Below, one piece after another: positions 45,380 to 54,745 of a DNA stretch of 64,000 nt. The notes beneath the pieces are model-generated. The model ran no database searches. It was not told where the DNA came from and worked only from the letters and a program-made list of their open reading frames with translations. Position numbers and translations under genes: made by a program. Origin of the DNA: Candidatus Poribacteria bacterium (GTDB taxonomy: Bacteria; Poribacteria; WGA-4E; WGA-3G); assembly GCA_012270795.1 (NCBI GenBank), contig JAAXHO010000279.1, positions 1 through 64,000 on the forward strand, given 5' to 3'. The first letter of the stretch is position 1. Each line of letters opens with the position of its first letter.

Positions 45380-46694
45380 GGACAGACTCGCTGAAGGCGA
45401 TGTCACCTTCATAAATGCGTATTGCAATTCGCCGCTATGCATGCCGTCACGGATGTCTTTTATGATGGGGCGATATATCCACCACATTGGCGCGTGGGAC
45501 AACGCAGCACCTTTGCGTCCGGATGCTGTCACGTGGGCACATCTTCTACGCGATGCGGGATATGATGTTGTGCTTTCAGGCAAACAACATTTTGGTGGTA
45601 TGGATCAGTTGCACGGCTTTCGTGCGCAACTTGCCAGAGACTTACACGCTGAAAGAAAACATGGACTCACGGATTGGCGAAATGGCACACCAGCAGCATT
45701 CCATCCTTGGCAAGGACCTGCGCGAGCCGGTCCAGGAACGACAGAAGAAATTAAGATAGATGACCTGGCAGAGGCAGCAGCAATTGCCTATCTCCGCGAT
45801 ACTGCAAGGCAGGAACAGCCGTGGGCCCTCAATGTGTCATTCATTGCACCTCACTTTCCGCTGGTTGTACCGCAAAGGTTTTGGGACCTCTACCCACTTG
45901 ATAAGATTGACCTGCCCAACATTCCAGATGGACACCTTGAGAATCAGCATCCCGTGTATCAACGTATGCGTCGAATGTTCGGTTGTGTTGACTTTCCAGA
46001 GGATTTAGTTCGCCGCGCACGTGCTGGTTATTATGGATTGATTACCTATCTTGATGAGAAGATCGGGAATCTGATTCGGACGCTTGAAGAGACAGGTCAG
46101 TTGGAGAATACCGTCGTCATCTATACCAGTGATCATGGTGAGATGAACGGTGAACACGGTATGTGGCGAAAGTCGAATTTTTATGAGGCTTCCTCCCGTG
46201 TGCCGTTGCAGATTATGTTTCCTGATCGGATGTCTGCAGGCAAACACATTGATGAAGTGGTTTCACTTGTTGATTTGACAGCAACGTTGGTGGACATTGC
46301 GGGTGGACATTCCTTAAGTCAATTTGATGGCAATAGTCTGATGGGGTTGATACAAGGGACTGAGACAGCATGGAAAGATTTTGCGTTCTCTGAATATCTT
46401 GCTCATGGTGTTGCACGTCCGATGGCGATGCTGCGGAAGGGACGTTACAAATTCAACTACAGCCTTGGTGATCCGTGTGAACTTTACGATATTTCTGAAG
46501 ACCCTGATGAGTTTTACAACCTTGCAAATGAATTTAGGTATCAGGCAATTTGCCGTGATATGGAAACGCAACTTTTAGCAGAATGGGATCCCGTTGAAAT
46601 TGAGAAACAGGTGCGCGAGAGTCAACAGGCGCGGCTTCTCATTGATAAAGTGACTGCGGGAGAATGGCGTAAACCTCCTTCTGCCGTGATATAA
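45276..46694 (+). CDS. Sulfatase, type I (formylglycine-dependent)
   Basis: A 472-residue sulfatase. NILLIMSDEHAPMYSG starts the metal site; NSPLCMPSRMSFMMGRY holds the C-x-P-S-R core in which Cys is turned to formylglycine; VIYTSDHGEMNGEHGMW gives further metal ligands and GKQHFGG the Lys. There is no signal peptide, so it would act in the cytosol or leave by another route. The layout resembles choline-sulfatase-like or glycosaminoglycan sulfatases; the substrate is unknown. Its leader comes from inserted vapBC-side DNA. Confidence 0.92.
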   Translation: MPTNQHPNILLIMSDEHAPMYSGPYGHPLVQTPHMDRLAEGDVTFINAYCNSPLCMPSRMSFMMGRYIHHIGAWDNAAPLRPDAVTWAHLLRDAGYDVVLSGKQHFGGMDQLHGFRAQLARDLHAERKHGLTDWRNGTPAAFHPWQGPARAGPGTTEEIKIDDLAEAAAIAYLRDTARQEQPWALNVSFIAPHFPLVVPQRFWDLYPLDKIDLPNIPDGHLENQHPVYQRMRRMFGCVDFPEDLVRRARAGYYGLITYLDEKIGNLIRTLEETGQLENTVVIYTSDHGEMNGEHGMWRKSNFYEASSRVPLQIMFPDRMSAGKHIDEVVSLVDLTATLVDIAGGHSLSQFDGNSLMGLIQGTETAWKDFAFSEYLAHGVARPMAMLRKGRYKFNYSLGDPCELYDISEDPDEFYNLANEFRYQAICRDMETQLLAEWDPVEIEKQVRESQQARLLIDKVTAGEWRKPPSAVI

Positions 46695-46751
46695 TTTTGA
46701 AAATCAAGGTTTTCCGTTAATTCTGAAGTTTCTTTTCTATCAATCGAGGAA

Positions 46752-46833
46752 TCCCACCTACCAGAGAATTTGTAAAGCAAAAATCGGGGTTAGAAACCCC
46801 TCCTACAAAGTGTTGCAAAATAGGTAGGTGGGA
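46752..46833. repeat. 82-bp nested palindrome
   Basis: TCCCACCTACC (46752-46762) and GGTAGGTGGGA (46823-46833) are perfect inverted ends. Inside lies ATCGGGGTTAGAAACCCCTC, the core of the palindrome family seen at 53204-53334. It sits between the convergent sulfatase and ThuA-containing gene. Confidence 0.75.
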
Positions 46834-46840
46834 GTTAGTG

Positions 46841-49800
46841 CTACTGATCCGCCGTGTTGTGTGTGTCTTCAAGTGCATGTATCGTGCCGTGCAGATAGCA
46901 CTCTAATGGTGTGCCGTCTGCGAAGTTGACTTTGATGTCAACGTGCAACTGCATTGTAGGTGTAATGCTCGGTATTTTGAGGAAAGCGGTTTTGCCGTCC
47001 TCAGAAAGCGTTACAGATTGAACGGGGTGTGTATCTCTGCCTTCCTCACCAGAACGTTTTAGCTTCGGTGAACCGTAGTTTTTCGTCCATCTGTATTCCC
47101 AACTTTGTACTCGCCAGTTTTCAGGTTTTGCTGCGGATTCAGGTGCAAGGGGTGTGTAGAAACTGACTATTAAGCCGTCTCTGACAGCGCGGAACGTTTT
47201 TGGGGTGCGGAGCGGTGCACCGGTCATCCGTATCCGATAGAATCCTGTATCTTCTTGTTTATTGGACGACCATCCGAATAGCCCCGCGATGTAGAGTTCT
47301 CGGGTGATGGGGTGGTATCGTCCCCGCATCACGCCAGTTGGCAGCTCTACACCGAGTTCGGTGAGAGCACCTTGGACGGTGTCGTCTACTTCTTGCTGCA
47401 GGACAGCATAAACCTTCCCCGTACCGTAACTGACAGAGAGGACTGAATCACCCATTTCTCCCCAGGTATCGGTTGGCACCCAAACGAGTGTTGCGGGGGA
47501 TCGGTCAACGAAGGGAGCGACCCAGCAGAGGGGCGGTTCATAGGTGGTTGGCGGTTCGTCGGATGGGTACCAACCCCATGCGTTCCCGTAGAATTTTCCT
47601 GATTCAGCGATACGGTTGATTCGGTTTGCAGGCATCCAATAGCCTTCCTGATCAGTGCCGTAGAATATAGGCCCGGGGCTGATTCCGAGTCCGTTTGAAG
47701 CGCGAAATCCGTAAGCGACCACGGTGGACTTTTCCCTATCTGGTGTCACTTTGATGAGAGTGCCGTGGTGTGGGTGTTGTGCCTTTAGTGCGTGTCTAGC
47801 AGCTTTCATGTAGTAGAAGTTCCCTTCTGCATCAGTCTGCAGGTCCATGCAGGGTTCGTGGAAATGTTCACTATTGTAGGTATCGTTATTAAAGTTCTCG
47901 TAGAAGTCGGTTTCACCATCTGCGTTGAGATCAACAAGTCGTGTGATTTGGTCGCGCCCGACGACGTAAATTTGATCATCAACGATTTTTAGTCCGAGTG
48001 GTTGGTTTAGTCCGGTTGCGATACGTTGCCAAACGAGTTTTTCCAAAGTATCATTAAGTCCGGTGACTGTCCAGACATCCCCGTTCCATGTGGAAAGTGC
48101 GGCACTATTCCCGTCTTGGAAGAAGTCGAACCCGCCGAAACGTATCCACGAATCCCAGGGATTTTGGGTGGGCCAATCTATTTTATCTATTGCGAACGGT
48201 TGACTTGGGTCTATGCCTTTGTTTGCTGCTAACCGGGCAAATTCATTGAGTTGTGACTCACTACCATCCCATGTAAGAATCGATGTGGTTTTGTCTGTAG
48301 TGAAGTCGAGGTAAACTCGGTTAGAGTCAATGGTCCATTTCGCTCCCTCAATGGGTTCGACTAGTGTCACTGCAATCAAGGGTGGTTCTTGAAAACGTTG
48401 GTAAAGTCTATTCATTTCTTTGGGAGAGAGGGCGCGGTTGTATAGATGCATTTCGTCAAGTTTCCCTTGCAGTCTGGGGGAATTCTCTGGGAAATTTTCT
48501 GCTGTGAATCCGAGTCGCCAGATGTCATCTTCCAACGCTTCATCTGGTTTAAGGCTGCCTTTAGCGGTAATCTCACCGTCTAAAAAGAGGGTTACTGTCC
48601 CTGTCTGATGTTTCCATGTCAATCCGACATGATGCCAAACCCCGTCATTGACAGGTTTTGCATTTCTTGCGGTGTTGGTGATGACACCGACCCATCCGAC
48701 ATCAAACGCTAAATGCCCACCTCGGATAAAGAAAGTTTTGCCATTTGGCACCCATTCTGGTTCCTCAAGTGCTTCAGAAAAGATTGAACCGTCTTTTTCA
48801 GTGGCAATCCATGCAGTAAAGGTTAGGTCAGAGGTATCAAAATCGAGGTCAAAGTTTTCATCAAAACGCGCTTCAGCATCCCCATCAAATAAAAGACTAC
48901 TGTTTCTCCAACCGATTTCCCAACGAACTCTGTCAAGGGTGATAGTGGAATTTTCAGATATTTCACTTTCGGTGTGTAAACCTGTGCCTTCGTCAAAACG
49001 CCAGTGTCCGATCAAGGCTGGATCGTTCTTCTGCAATTGTGAATCAGTGGATTCTGATTTTTTGGCAGAAGGGACCAGGACAGCAAAGTACTGATCTGCA
49101 CTGCCAACACCGTCATGGGCAGGGGTTAGATCGTCCATAGAAAGCACTTTCGGTAGATATCCATCTAATTCAAAGTGCATTTTCGTTGTTCCTGGTTCTA
49201 TTTTGAGTGTTTCTAGTATGAGTCTCTGTTGTATATCGGTGTTTCCAGTTGTGTTTAGTTTTTCTGCCCACCGTTTCGGTCCACCTTTGACCAACATCGT
49301 CAAATCTGTCACTTTAGGTGAGGCATCAACGAATTGCGTCCATGTGCTCAATTTGAGTGTTTCCTGATTTGTAGCCGTGATCAGTATTTTGGTGGAGATT
49401 GCTTTTTTGGAGGGTGGGAATCGGACACGTAGTTCGTCCTGTTCTGTCTCCCACTGAGTGCCTTCTGGTGCGTCAACCAGAGCGGCGAGTAGGCTGCCCT
49501 GTGCGCCGGGTTCTGTATTTGGTGGACATAGTGCAACCCCCCGTGCCGCGTGAAAATTTAGGTAGAGCGGATGGTTTACCGTCAGGGATTGTTGCCACAC
49601 GTACAAGCGTGCTTGATGTGGAGGGACCGAGATGAAAAGTGCGTGAAAAAGCGGAAGCCTTATCTCCACTTTCAAGCGTTGGTGATTCCAACACTGAACG
49701 AGTGCCTACTGTATAGGAAAGAATAACGCGGTTTTTGTGAAGGTACAACCCTTTCCAATGTGCCCAATCTTTGGGTAGGGGACCGAAGGGAACAGAGCGC

Positions 49801-50963
49801 GTATCCTCAAAGCTGTCGTTTTTTGCCCAGCCGGGTCCCACTTTGTTTTCCCATAAGAGTTCTCCTTCTATAGATGGGAAACTCTGATGCCATCCGTTAT
49901 ATGCAACATCTGCATAGTCAATCAATCCACCTATCCAACCTGCGGAATAACGTAACAGGTCTGTGTCAAACACCACTGTTCCACCTGTGTGATCTGGTGT
50001 CAGGGGGATAATAATGCCTTTATAGGTAAGGTTTTTGGGATGTACGGCAACAGCAGTGGAGAGAAAGGGCCCGTAGTCCATATCTCGCCACCGTTGTCCT
50101 GTTTTTGCACGCCAACCGGGGGCATATCGTTGAGGGGCATCACGATCAAGACACCAATAGACTCCGTTAACAACAAGTCGACGAAAGTCAACCACGTTGA
50201 AGTCTTCTGGGTGTCCCATCGTTGTTGTGAACACACGTCCGCCGCCAGTGTGGGTATGCGTCCATGCAATAGGATTGACTGTCTTCTCGTCACCTCGTCT
50301 TTTATCTGGAAATACGGGTCGTCCGTGTACTAATATCTGTGCGTCTTCTGGTGGATAGTTTGGACGCACGTGGTAGGTCCAGGAGCGGACGTGGAATTCG
50401 GGACTTACACCTTGAAGGATAGGGTGCTCACCGATGGTTGTAGCATCGGTACTTGCGCCGTGTCCGTAGTGGCGTATCCATGGTGCTCCGAGTTCGCGTG
50501 CCCCGAAACTGTTCCAAAACTCCGCTCGTTGATCGGAGTTTCTATAATTAAAAGCGTGTGTTGTTGTGCGAAAAGCGAGGATGGGAGCTCCGCGGTCTAT
50601 GTATTTTTGTAACATCTCAAGGTTGTCATCTGGGAGTTGTCGGAAACGTAGGTACAGGACGAGTAGGTCAGCGGTTTCAAGTGCTTCAAGTCCGTTGATG
50701 CTGTTGCCCGCGCCCCCCTGAATTACGTAGTCAATGAGTACTGTGGTGCGGAAACCGTAATGGTCTGCCAATACCTTTGCTAAAGCCGGCATTGTTACTT
50801 CGGAACGGTATTCATTTTCACCCACGACGAAGACGATATGGGGTTGCTGTGCGTGGCTGATGGACGCGAATGTACTCAACGTGAGTAAAATTGCCAGTAG
50901 GCAAGTTACTGTTCGTTTTGTCTGTTTGAGTGAGTCGTTGTGTAAGTTATATGAAATTGACAA
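46841..50963 (-). pseudogene. Frameshifted large secreted ThuA / LamG / sorbosone-dehydrogenase-like protein
   Basis: One gene of about 1,370 codons split by a frameshift. It starts at TTG 50963 (GGAGG 8 bases upstream) with a signal peptide (TVTCLLAILLTLSTFASISH then A-Q), then a ThuA domain (PHIVFVVGENEYRSEVTMPA, RGAPILAFRTTTHAFNYRNS). At a run of six C on the plus strand (49537-49542) one extra base shifts the frame; removing it joins KFSRGTG to VALCPPNTEPGAQGS. After that come a LamG domain (GHWRFDEGTGLH to MHLYNRALSPKEM) and a PQQ-type propeller (ATGLNQPLGLKIVDDQIYVV, DLNADGETDFYENF). It may be phase variable, a pseudogene or an assembly error. Confidence 0.75.
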
Positions 50964-51108
50964 ATGTTGTTCCTCCCAGATGGATTGAATTAATGAGTTA
51001 GTATTGCATTATTCGTTTTTATTAGTAAATTATTCAATTGGCAAAAGTATAGCAGGTTAAGGAAAAATGTCAATAAAAATCCGATTCTGTACTAATTGTG
51101 GAATTTTT

Positions 51109-51219
51109 TAGTTGTTTTTTTCGTGATTTTTGTGATTTTTTCATAAGTGCTTTCGATCGTGTCGTGGTATGGGTTTATGAAGGTTTTATGAATTTGCGAA
51201 ATTTTGAAAAAAACAACTA
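51109..51219. repeat. 111-bp MITE-like element, copy B
   Basis: Inverted copy of 680-790, same length, with TAGTTGTTTTTTT and AAAAAAACAACTA ends. It lies in the 818-base gap upstream of a sulfatase gene. Confidence 0.75.
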
Positions 51220-51348
51220 AATGGGGTTTTTGTCGTTTTTTTGTAGTGTACTTTGTTTTGGATTTGTTCTTTAATTTTGTGTTCTTTGATTTGTTTGGTC
51301 TGTCATTTTGGTGATCCTTTTTTGTATAAAACTAATAGTTTGGATTTT

Positions 51349-51547
51349 ATACCAATTCAAATTAATATTGTCCCATTAAGGAATTCCACTTTTATTGCTG
51401 GTTGGGGTACCTCTCTTCGGTAGTAGCGACCTCCAAATCAAGAAATCAACGGTATGAATGCTCTATAGCATTCCCCGGGTCGCGACCTGGAGGTCGCTCC
51501 TACCAGAACGTTTCAACAAATGGCATCTTATTTTTTAGAAATGGTAT
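51349..51547. repeat. Nested repeat: ATACCA-type inverted ends around a GTAGGAGCGACC-type palindrome
   Basis: The left end reads ATACCAATTCAAATTAATAT and the right end TTTAGAAATGGTAT, related to the ends of the element at 56507-56620. Inside, 51419-51504 is a palindrome from TAGTAGCGACCTCC to GGAGGTCGCTCCTACC, with ATCAACGGTATGAATGC between. Confidence 0.6.
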
Positions 51548-51622
51548 TATTTGGGTATATGGGTATATGGGTTATATTATACCTTATGGGGGTGTGGTTT
51601 TGTTGTGATTTCTATTTTGGGA

Positions 51623-51663
51623 ACAATAGATATCATGTATAATCTATTGGGATTCTATTGTTG
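51623..51663. repeat. 41-bp element with 9-base inverted ends, copy B
   Basis: AACAATAGA and TCTATTGTT are perfect inverted ends. Inverted counterpart of 594-634. The rest of the gap 50964-51718 shows no gene. Confidence 0.7.
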
Positions 51664-51718
51664 GGAACCCACCAACAACGAAACTTGTCAATTGAATGTC
51701 TTCGGATTGATTTGTTAT

Positions 51719-51747
51719 TGACAAACAAGGGTAGATGATGTATTCTT
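51719..51747 (+). promoter_or_regulatory. Promoter of the sulfatase at 51782
   Basis: TTGACA (51719-51724), 17-base spacer, TATTCT (51742-51747), 34 bases before the ATG. Confidence 0.6.
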
Positions 51748-51781
51748 TTCAAAAGTCAATCCTAACAATAGGAAGTTTTAC

Positions 51782-53197
51782 ATGGAGGCAACAAAAAAGC
51801 GACCGAATCTCGTCTATGTCTTTGCAGATCAGCTCCGTTACCAAGCATGTGGTTATGCGGGGGATACACGCGCACGGACACCGCATATAGACAGACTGGC
51901 TACAGAGGGGGCAAACTTTTGTAACGCTGTCTCTGGCAGTCCGATGTGTGCACCGTATCGTGCATCGCTTTTTACCGGAAAATATGCAAGTAGCACTGGC
52001 ATGGCGATCAATGAACTCCGCATGAACCCGAACCATGACTGCTTCGGACACGTTTTGCATCGCAACGGCTACCAGACAAGTTATATCGGGAAGTGGCACT
52101 TGTGGGCAAATCAGTTGGGCAGGCATCACGATCCTGTGAATTCGTATATCCCGCCGGGACCGCATCGTCTCGGTTTTGATGGGGAATGGTCAGCGTACAA
52201 TTTCCATCATACCTACTTTGACACATATTATCATAAAGACAGTCCAGAGAGGATAACGATTCCCGGCTATGAACCGGATGGACAGACAAATTTAGCGATT
52301 GACTATCTCCAACGTGCATCAAAAGCGGACGATCCTTTTGCCCTTTTCCTATCAATCGGCACACCGCATGACCCGTGGACAGAGAACAACGTTCCGAGTG
52401 AATATTATGAGATGTTCCGTGATGTTGACTTTCCGTATCCACCGAACTATAAAGTAGAAAACGACCCTTATGGTGATGGGTGGGCGATGATGAATGCCGA
52501 ACACCGAGCGAAACTTCCTGAATGGATGCGTGCTTATTATGCGATGACGACAAACCTTGATTGGAATATCGGCAGGTTGCTGACAGCCATTGACGAACTT
52601 GGATTGCGCGAGGACACGATCTTTGTGTTTACCTCTGATCATGGGGAGATGTTCGGTGCGCAGGGACGCAGAGCGAAAAACATCTTTTATGAGGAAGCGG
52701 TTCGTGTTCCGTTTCTTGTTAGATGGGATAGCCAAATTCCAAGTGGGCATATTGCAGACGCGTGTTTAAATACACCGGACATTATGCCGACACTGCTTGC
52801 AATGATGAATTTGCCGATTCCTACAGATGTTGAAGGGACAGATATGAGTAAGGCAGCATATAACCTTACGTTTGATGAACCGGTTGCTGCGTTTATGCAA
52901 GGGATGGGATGTACTGCAAAGTGGGAGGATGGTTATGAGTGGCGAGCTGTCCGAACCAAGCAATATACCTACGCTGTTCACCGTCCTGATCGTTGTGAAA
53001 AACTTTTTGATAATCTGGCGGATCCGTATCAAACCTGTAATTTGGCAGATGACCCCGCATCGGAAACGCTCCGAGATGGTTTCCGTGAGATGTTAAAGCA
53101 ACGTATGGATGCAGTTAATGACACCTTTGAAGCATGCACATGGTATCGGGATAACTGGACAGAGGATCGGATTATTCTAAGGACAGCAACATTATAG
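51782..53197 (+). CDS. Sulfatase, type I, with C-A-P-Y-R active-site core
   Basis: A 471-residue sulfatase without a signal peptide. NLVYVFADQLRYQACG starts the metal site, GSPMCAPYRASLFTGKYAS holds the C-x-P-x-R core (usual fourth residue Ser, here Tyr), GKWHLWANQLG and FVFTSDHGEMFGAQGRRAKN give the Lys, Asp and His ligands. The Cys is kept, so formylglycine formation is still expected; the Tyr may affect recognition by the maturation enzyme. AGGAAG precedes the ATG. The substrate is unknown. Confidence 0.9.
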   Translation: MEATKKRPNLVYVFADQLRYQACGYAGDTRARTPHIDRLATEGANFCNAVSGSPMCAPYRASLFTGKYASSTGMAINELRMNPNHDCFGHVLHRNGYQTSYIGKWHLWANQLGRHHDPVNSYIPPGPHRLGFDGEWSAYNFHHTYFDTYYHKDSPERITIPGYEPDGQTNLAIDYLQRASKADDPFALFLSIGTPHDPWTENNVPSEYYEMFRDVDFPYPPNYKVENDPYGDGWAMMNAEHRAKLPEWMRAYYAMTTNLDWNIGRLLTAIDELGLREDTIFVFTSDHGEMFGAQGRRAKNIFYEEAVRVPFLVRWDSQIPSGHIADACLNTPDIMPTLLAMMNLPIPTDVEGTDMSKAAYNLTFDEPVAAFMQGMGCTAKWEDGYEWRAVRTKQYTYAVHRPDRCEKLFDNLADPYQTCNLADDPASETLRDGFREMLKQRMDAVNDTFEACTWYRDNWTEDRIILRTATL

Positions 53198-53203
53198 TAA
53201 AGC

Positions 53204-53334
53204 CAGAGGTATTCAATTGTCACAAAGTATCATGGTTGGAGGGGTTTCTAACCCCGATTTCTGCTGCTGTGTATCTGAAATCGGGGTTAGAAACCCCTCC
53301 AACAACAACGAAATCCGACAATTGAATGCCTCTG
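53204..53334. repeat. 131-bp long palindrome
   Basis: Outer arms CAGAGG-ATTCAATTGTC / GACAATTGAAT-CCTCTG (53204-53221 and 53317-53334) and inner perfect 26-base arms (53235-53260 and 53278-53303) with core GGAGGGGTTTCTAACCCCGA, around a 17-base loop. It begins 7 bases after the sulfatase stop. Partial copies lie at 5584, 17849, 20180 and 46780. Confidence 0.88.
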
Positions 53335-53621
53335 ATAGTAAAGCATATAATTATATGAACATATTTGTAGCACAAACTTTATGAAGATTAACTAAATAAT
53401 TCGGTAATATCTTAGCGATGATCGGTGCGGTTAGGAAACCGCAAATCAACGGTATGAATGTCATTTAGGCATTCCCCGCCTACCGAGTTTGGGGAAAATT
53501 AGAATTACCGAAAGAATAAGTTAATCTTCATAAAGTTTGTGCAAATGCGGACACAAACTGGCAGTTTGTGCTACAAAAAAGAGATTAATTTAGAAATGGT
53601 ATTATACACAAGGAGCAAAAC
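53335..53621. other. Non-coding region with further repeat words
   Basis: Contains GGTGCGGTTAGGAAACCGC with ATCAACGGTATGAATG and GGCATTCCCCG (about 53424-53480) and CACAAACTGGCAGTTTGTGC (53562-53581), a small hairpin related to the 38891 and 56507 elements. AAGGAG at the end serves the next gene. Confidence 0.6.
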
Positions 53622-54374
53622 ATGTATATTAAGGTTTTTTCACTTCTTTTCACAATAATGACAATAGGTATATTTGTCAGTTTTAGCCATGCTCAGATCG
53701 ATCCTGAGAAGATCGTCGGCATTTGGTTACTTGACGAAGACAAGGATGATGTTGCAGAAGATGCATCGGGGCACGGATATGATGGAACAATCACCCAATC
53801 AGACTGGGTTGATGGCAAAGTTGATGGTGCTCTTGATATTAAGAAAGGTGGTACTGTCACTATTCCGTTCGGTAAGGGAGTCGTGACGGATAAGATGAGT
53901 TTCATCTTGTGGCTTCAGTTTACCGATTTATCAGGACAGCAAAACTACTTCTCTATACACGATCAGAGTGATAACCGCTATGTCCCGTATAAGGAAGGTG
54001 CAAACACACTCCGTAGTTGGAGCAATGTCTGGAATGTTAGCAGTGGTGTCGTTGTAAAAGCGGGGACGTGGTATCATGTTGCGAACACTTACGATGGAAC
54101 AACGGCAAAGATATATGTCAACGGTGAAGAAAAGGTCTCGCAAACGGTGCAGAAGTTCCAACTTGTAGATGAGAATCAGACTGCATGGCTTGCAACTGAC
54201 AAAGGTGCCAGTTTCCAGTCTGCTTGTATTATGGATGAGGTAGGTCTTTTCAACGATGCCCTATCTAAAGATGAGATCCAGAATATAATGGATAACGGGA
54301 TCTATCAGACAGTATTTGCTGTGGAACCTGTAAATAAACTTCCTCTGGTTTGGGGCAAACTGAAGCATCGATAG
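53622..54374 (+). CDS. Secreted LamG domain protein with C-terminal W-G tag
   Basis: A 250-residue exported protein: signal peptide MYIKVFSLLFTIMTIGIFVS then F-S-H-A-Q, and one LamG/concanavalin A domain (IVGIWLLDEDKDDVAEDASG, GTWYHVANTYDGTTAKIYVN, CIMDEVGLFNDALSKDEIQN). LamG domains of this type bind glycans or proteins. It ends with VEPVNKLPLVWGKLKHR, which shares the V-x-P-x-x-K-[LI]-x3-W-G-x-L-K motif with the proteins ending at 20132 and 24137. AAGGAG precedes the ATG. Confidence 0.88.
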   Translation: MYIKVFSLLFTIMTIGIFVSFSHAQIDPEKIVGIWLLDEDKDDVAEDASGHGYDGTITQSDWVDGKVDGALDIKKGGTVTIPFGKGVVTDKMSFILWLQFTDLSGQQNYFSIHDQSDNRYVPYKEGANTLRSWSNVWNVSSGVVVKAGTWYHVANTYDGTTAKIYVNGEEKVSQTVQKFQLVDENQTAWLATDKGASFQSACIMDEVGLFNDALSKDEIQNIMDNGIYQTVFAVEPVNKLPLVWGKLKHR

Positions 54375-54745
54375 AAAATACACCACAAGTTACAACCCTT
54401 GTAAACCAGGATTGTAGCAGTCATTGCAGATGTTGTAGGAGCGACCTTTGGTCGCGACCGGGAGGTCGCTCCTACAGAAGAAACCGCACAGTCGCGACCA
54501 AAGGTCGCTCCTACAGAAGAGGGGTATAATTATTTCAATAATTCACCATAGTTATCTATTATAGTTTGAGCAATTTCCGTGCCAGTCATGGATATGGTTA
54601 TTTACCGAAAAGTCTGTTGTATCAATGTTTTATTGCCCAAATAGGAGTAAGTAGGTAGGATACCTGCACGATTTTGTGCATGTAGGATGGGTTGGTTCTC
54701 TGGGACAACATAGCTGCTGTCCCAGAAGGTACTCGAGTGCGATGT
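54375..54745. other. Non-coding region with GTAGGAGCGACC-family palindromes
   Basis: 54434-54476 is a 43-base palindrome (TGTAGGAGCGACC to GGTCGCTCCTACA); a second half-unit follows to 54515, then GGTATAATTATTTCAATAAT and TCACCATA to 54552, the same composite as at 4279-4463. The remaining 190 bases up to the sulfatase stop show nothing recognisable. Confidence 0.7.
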
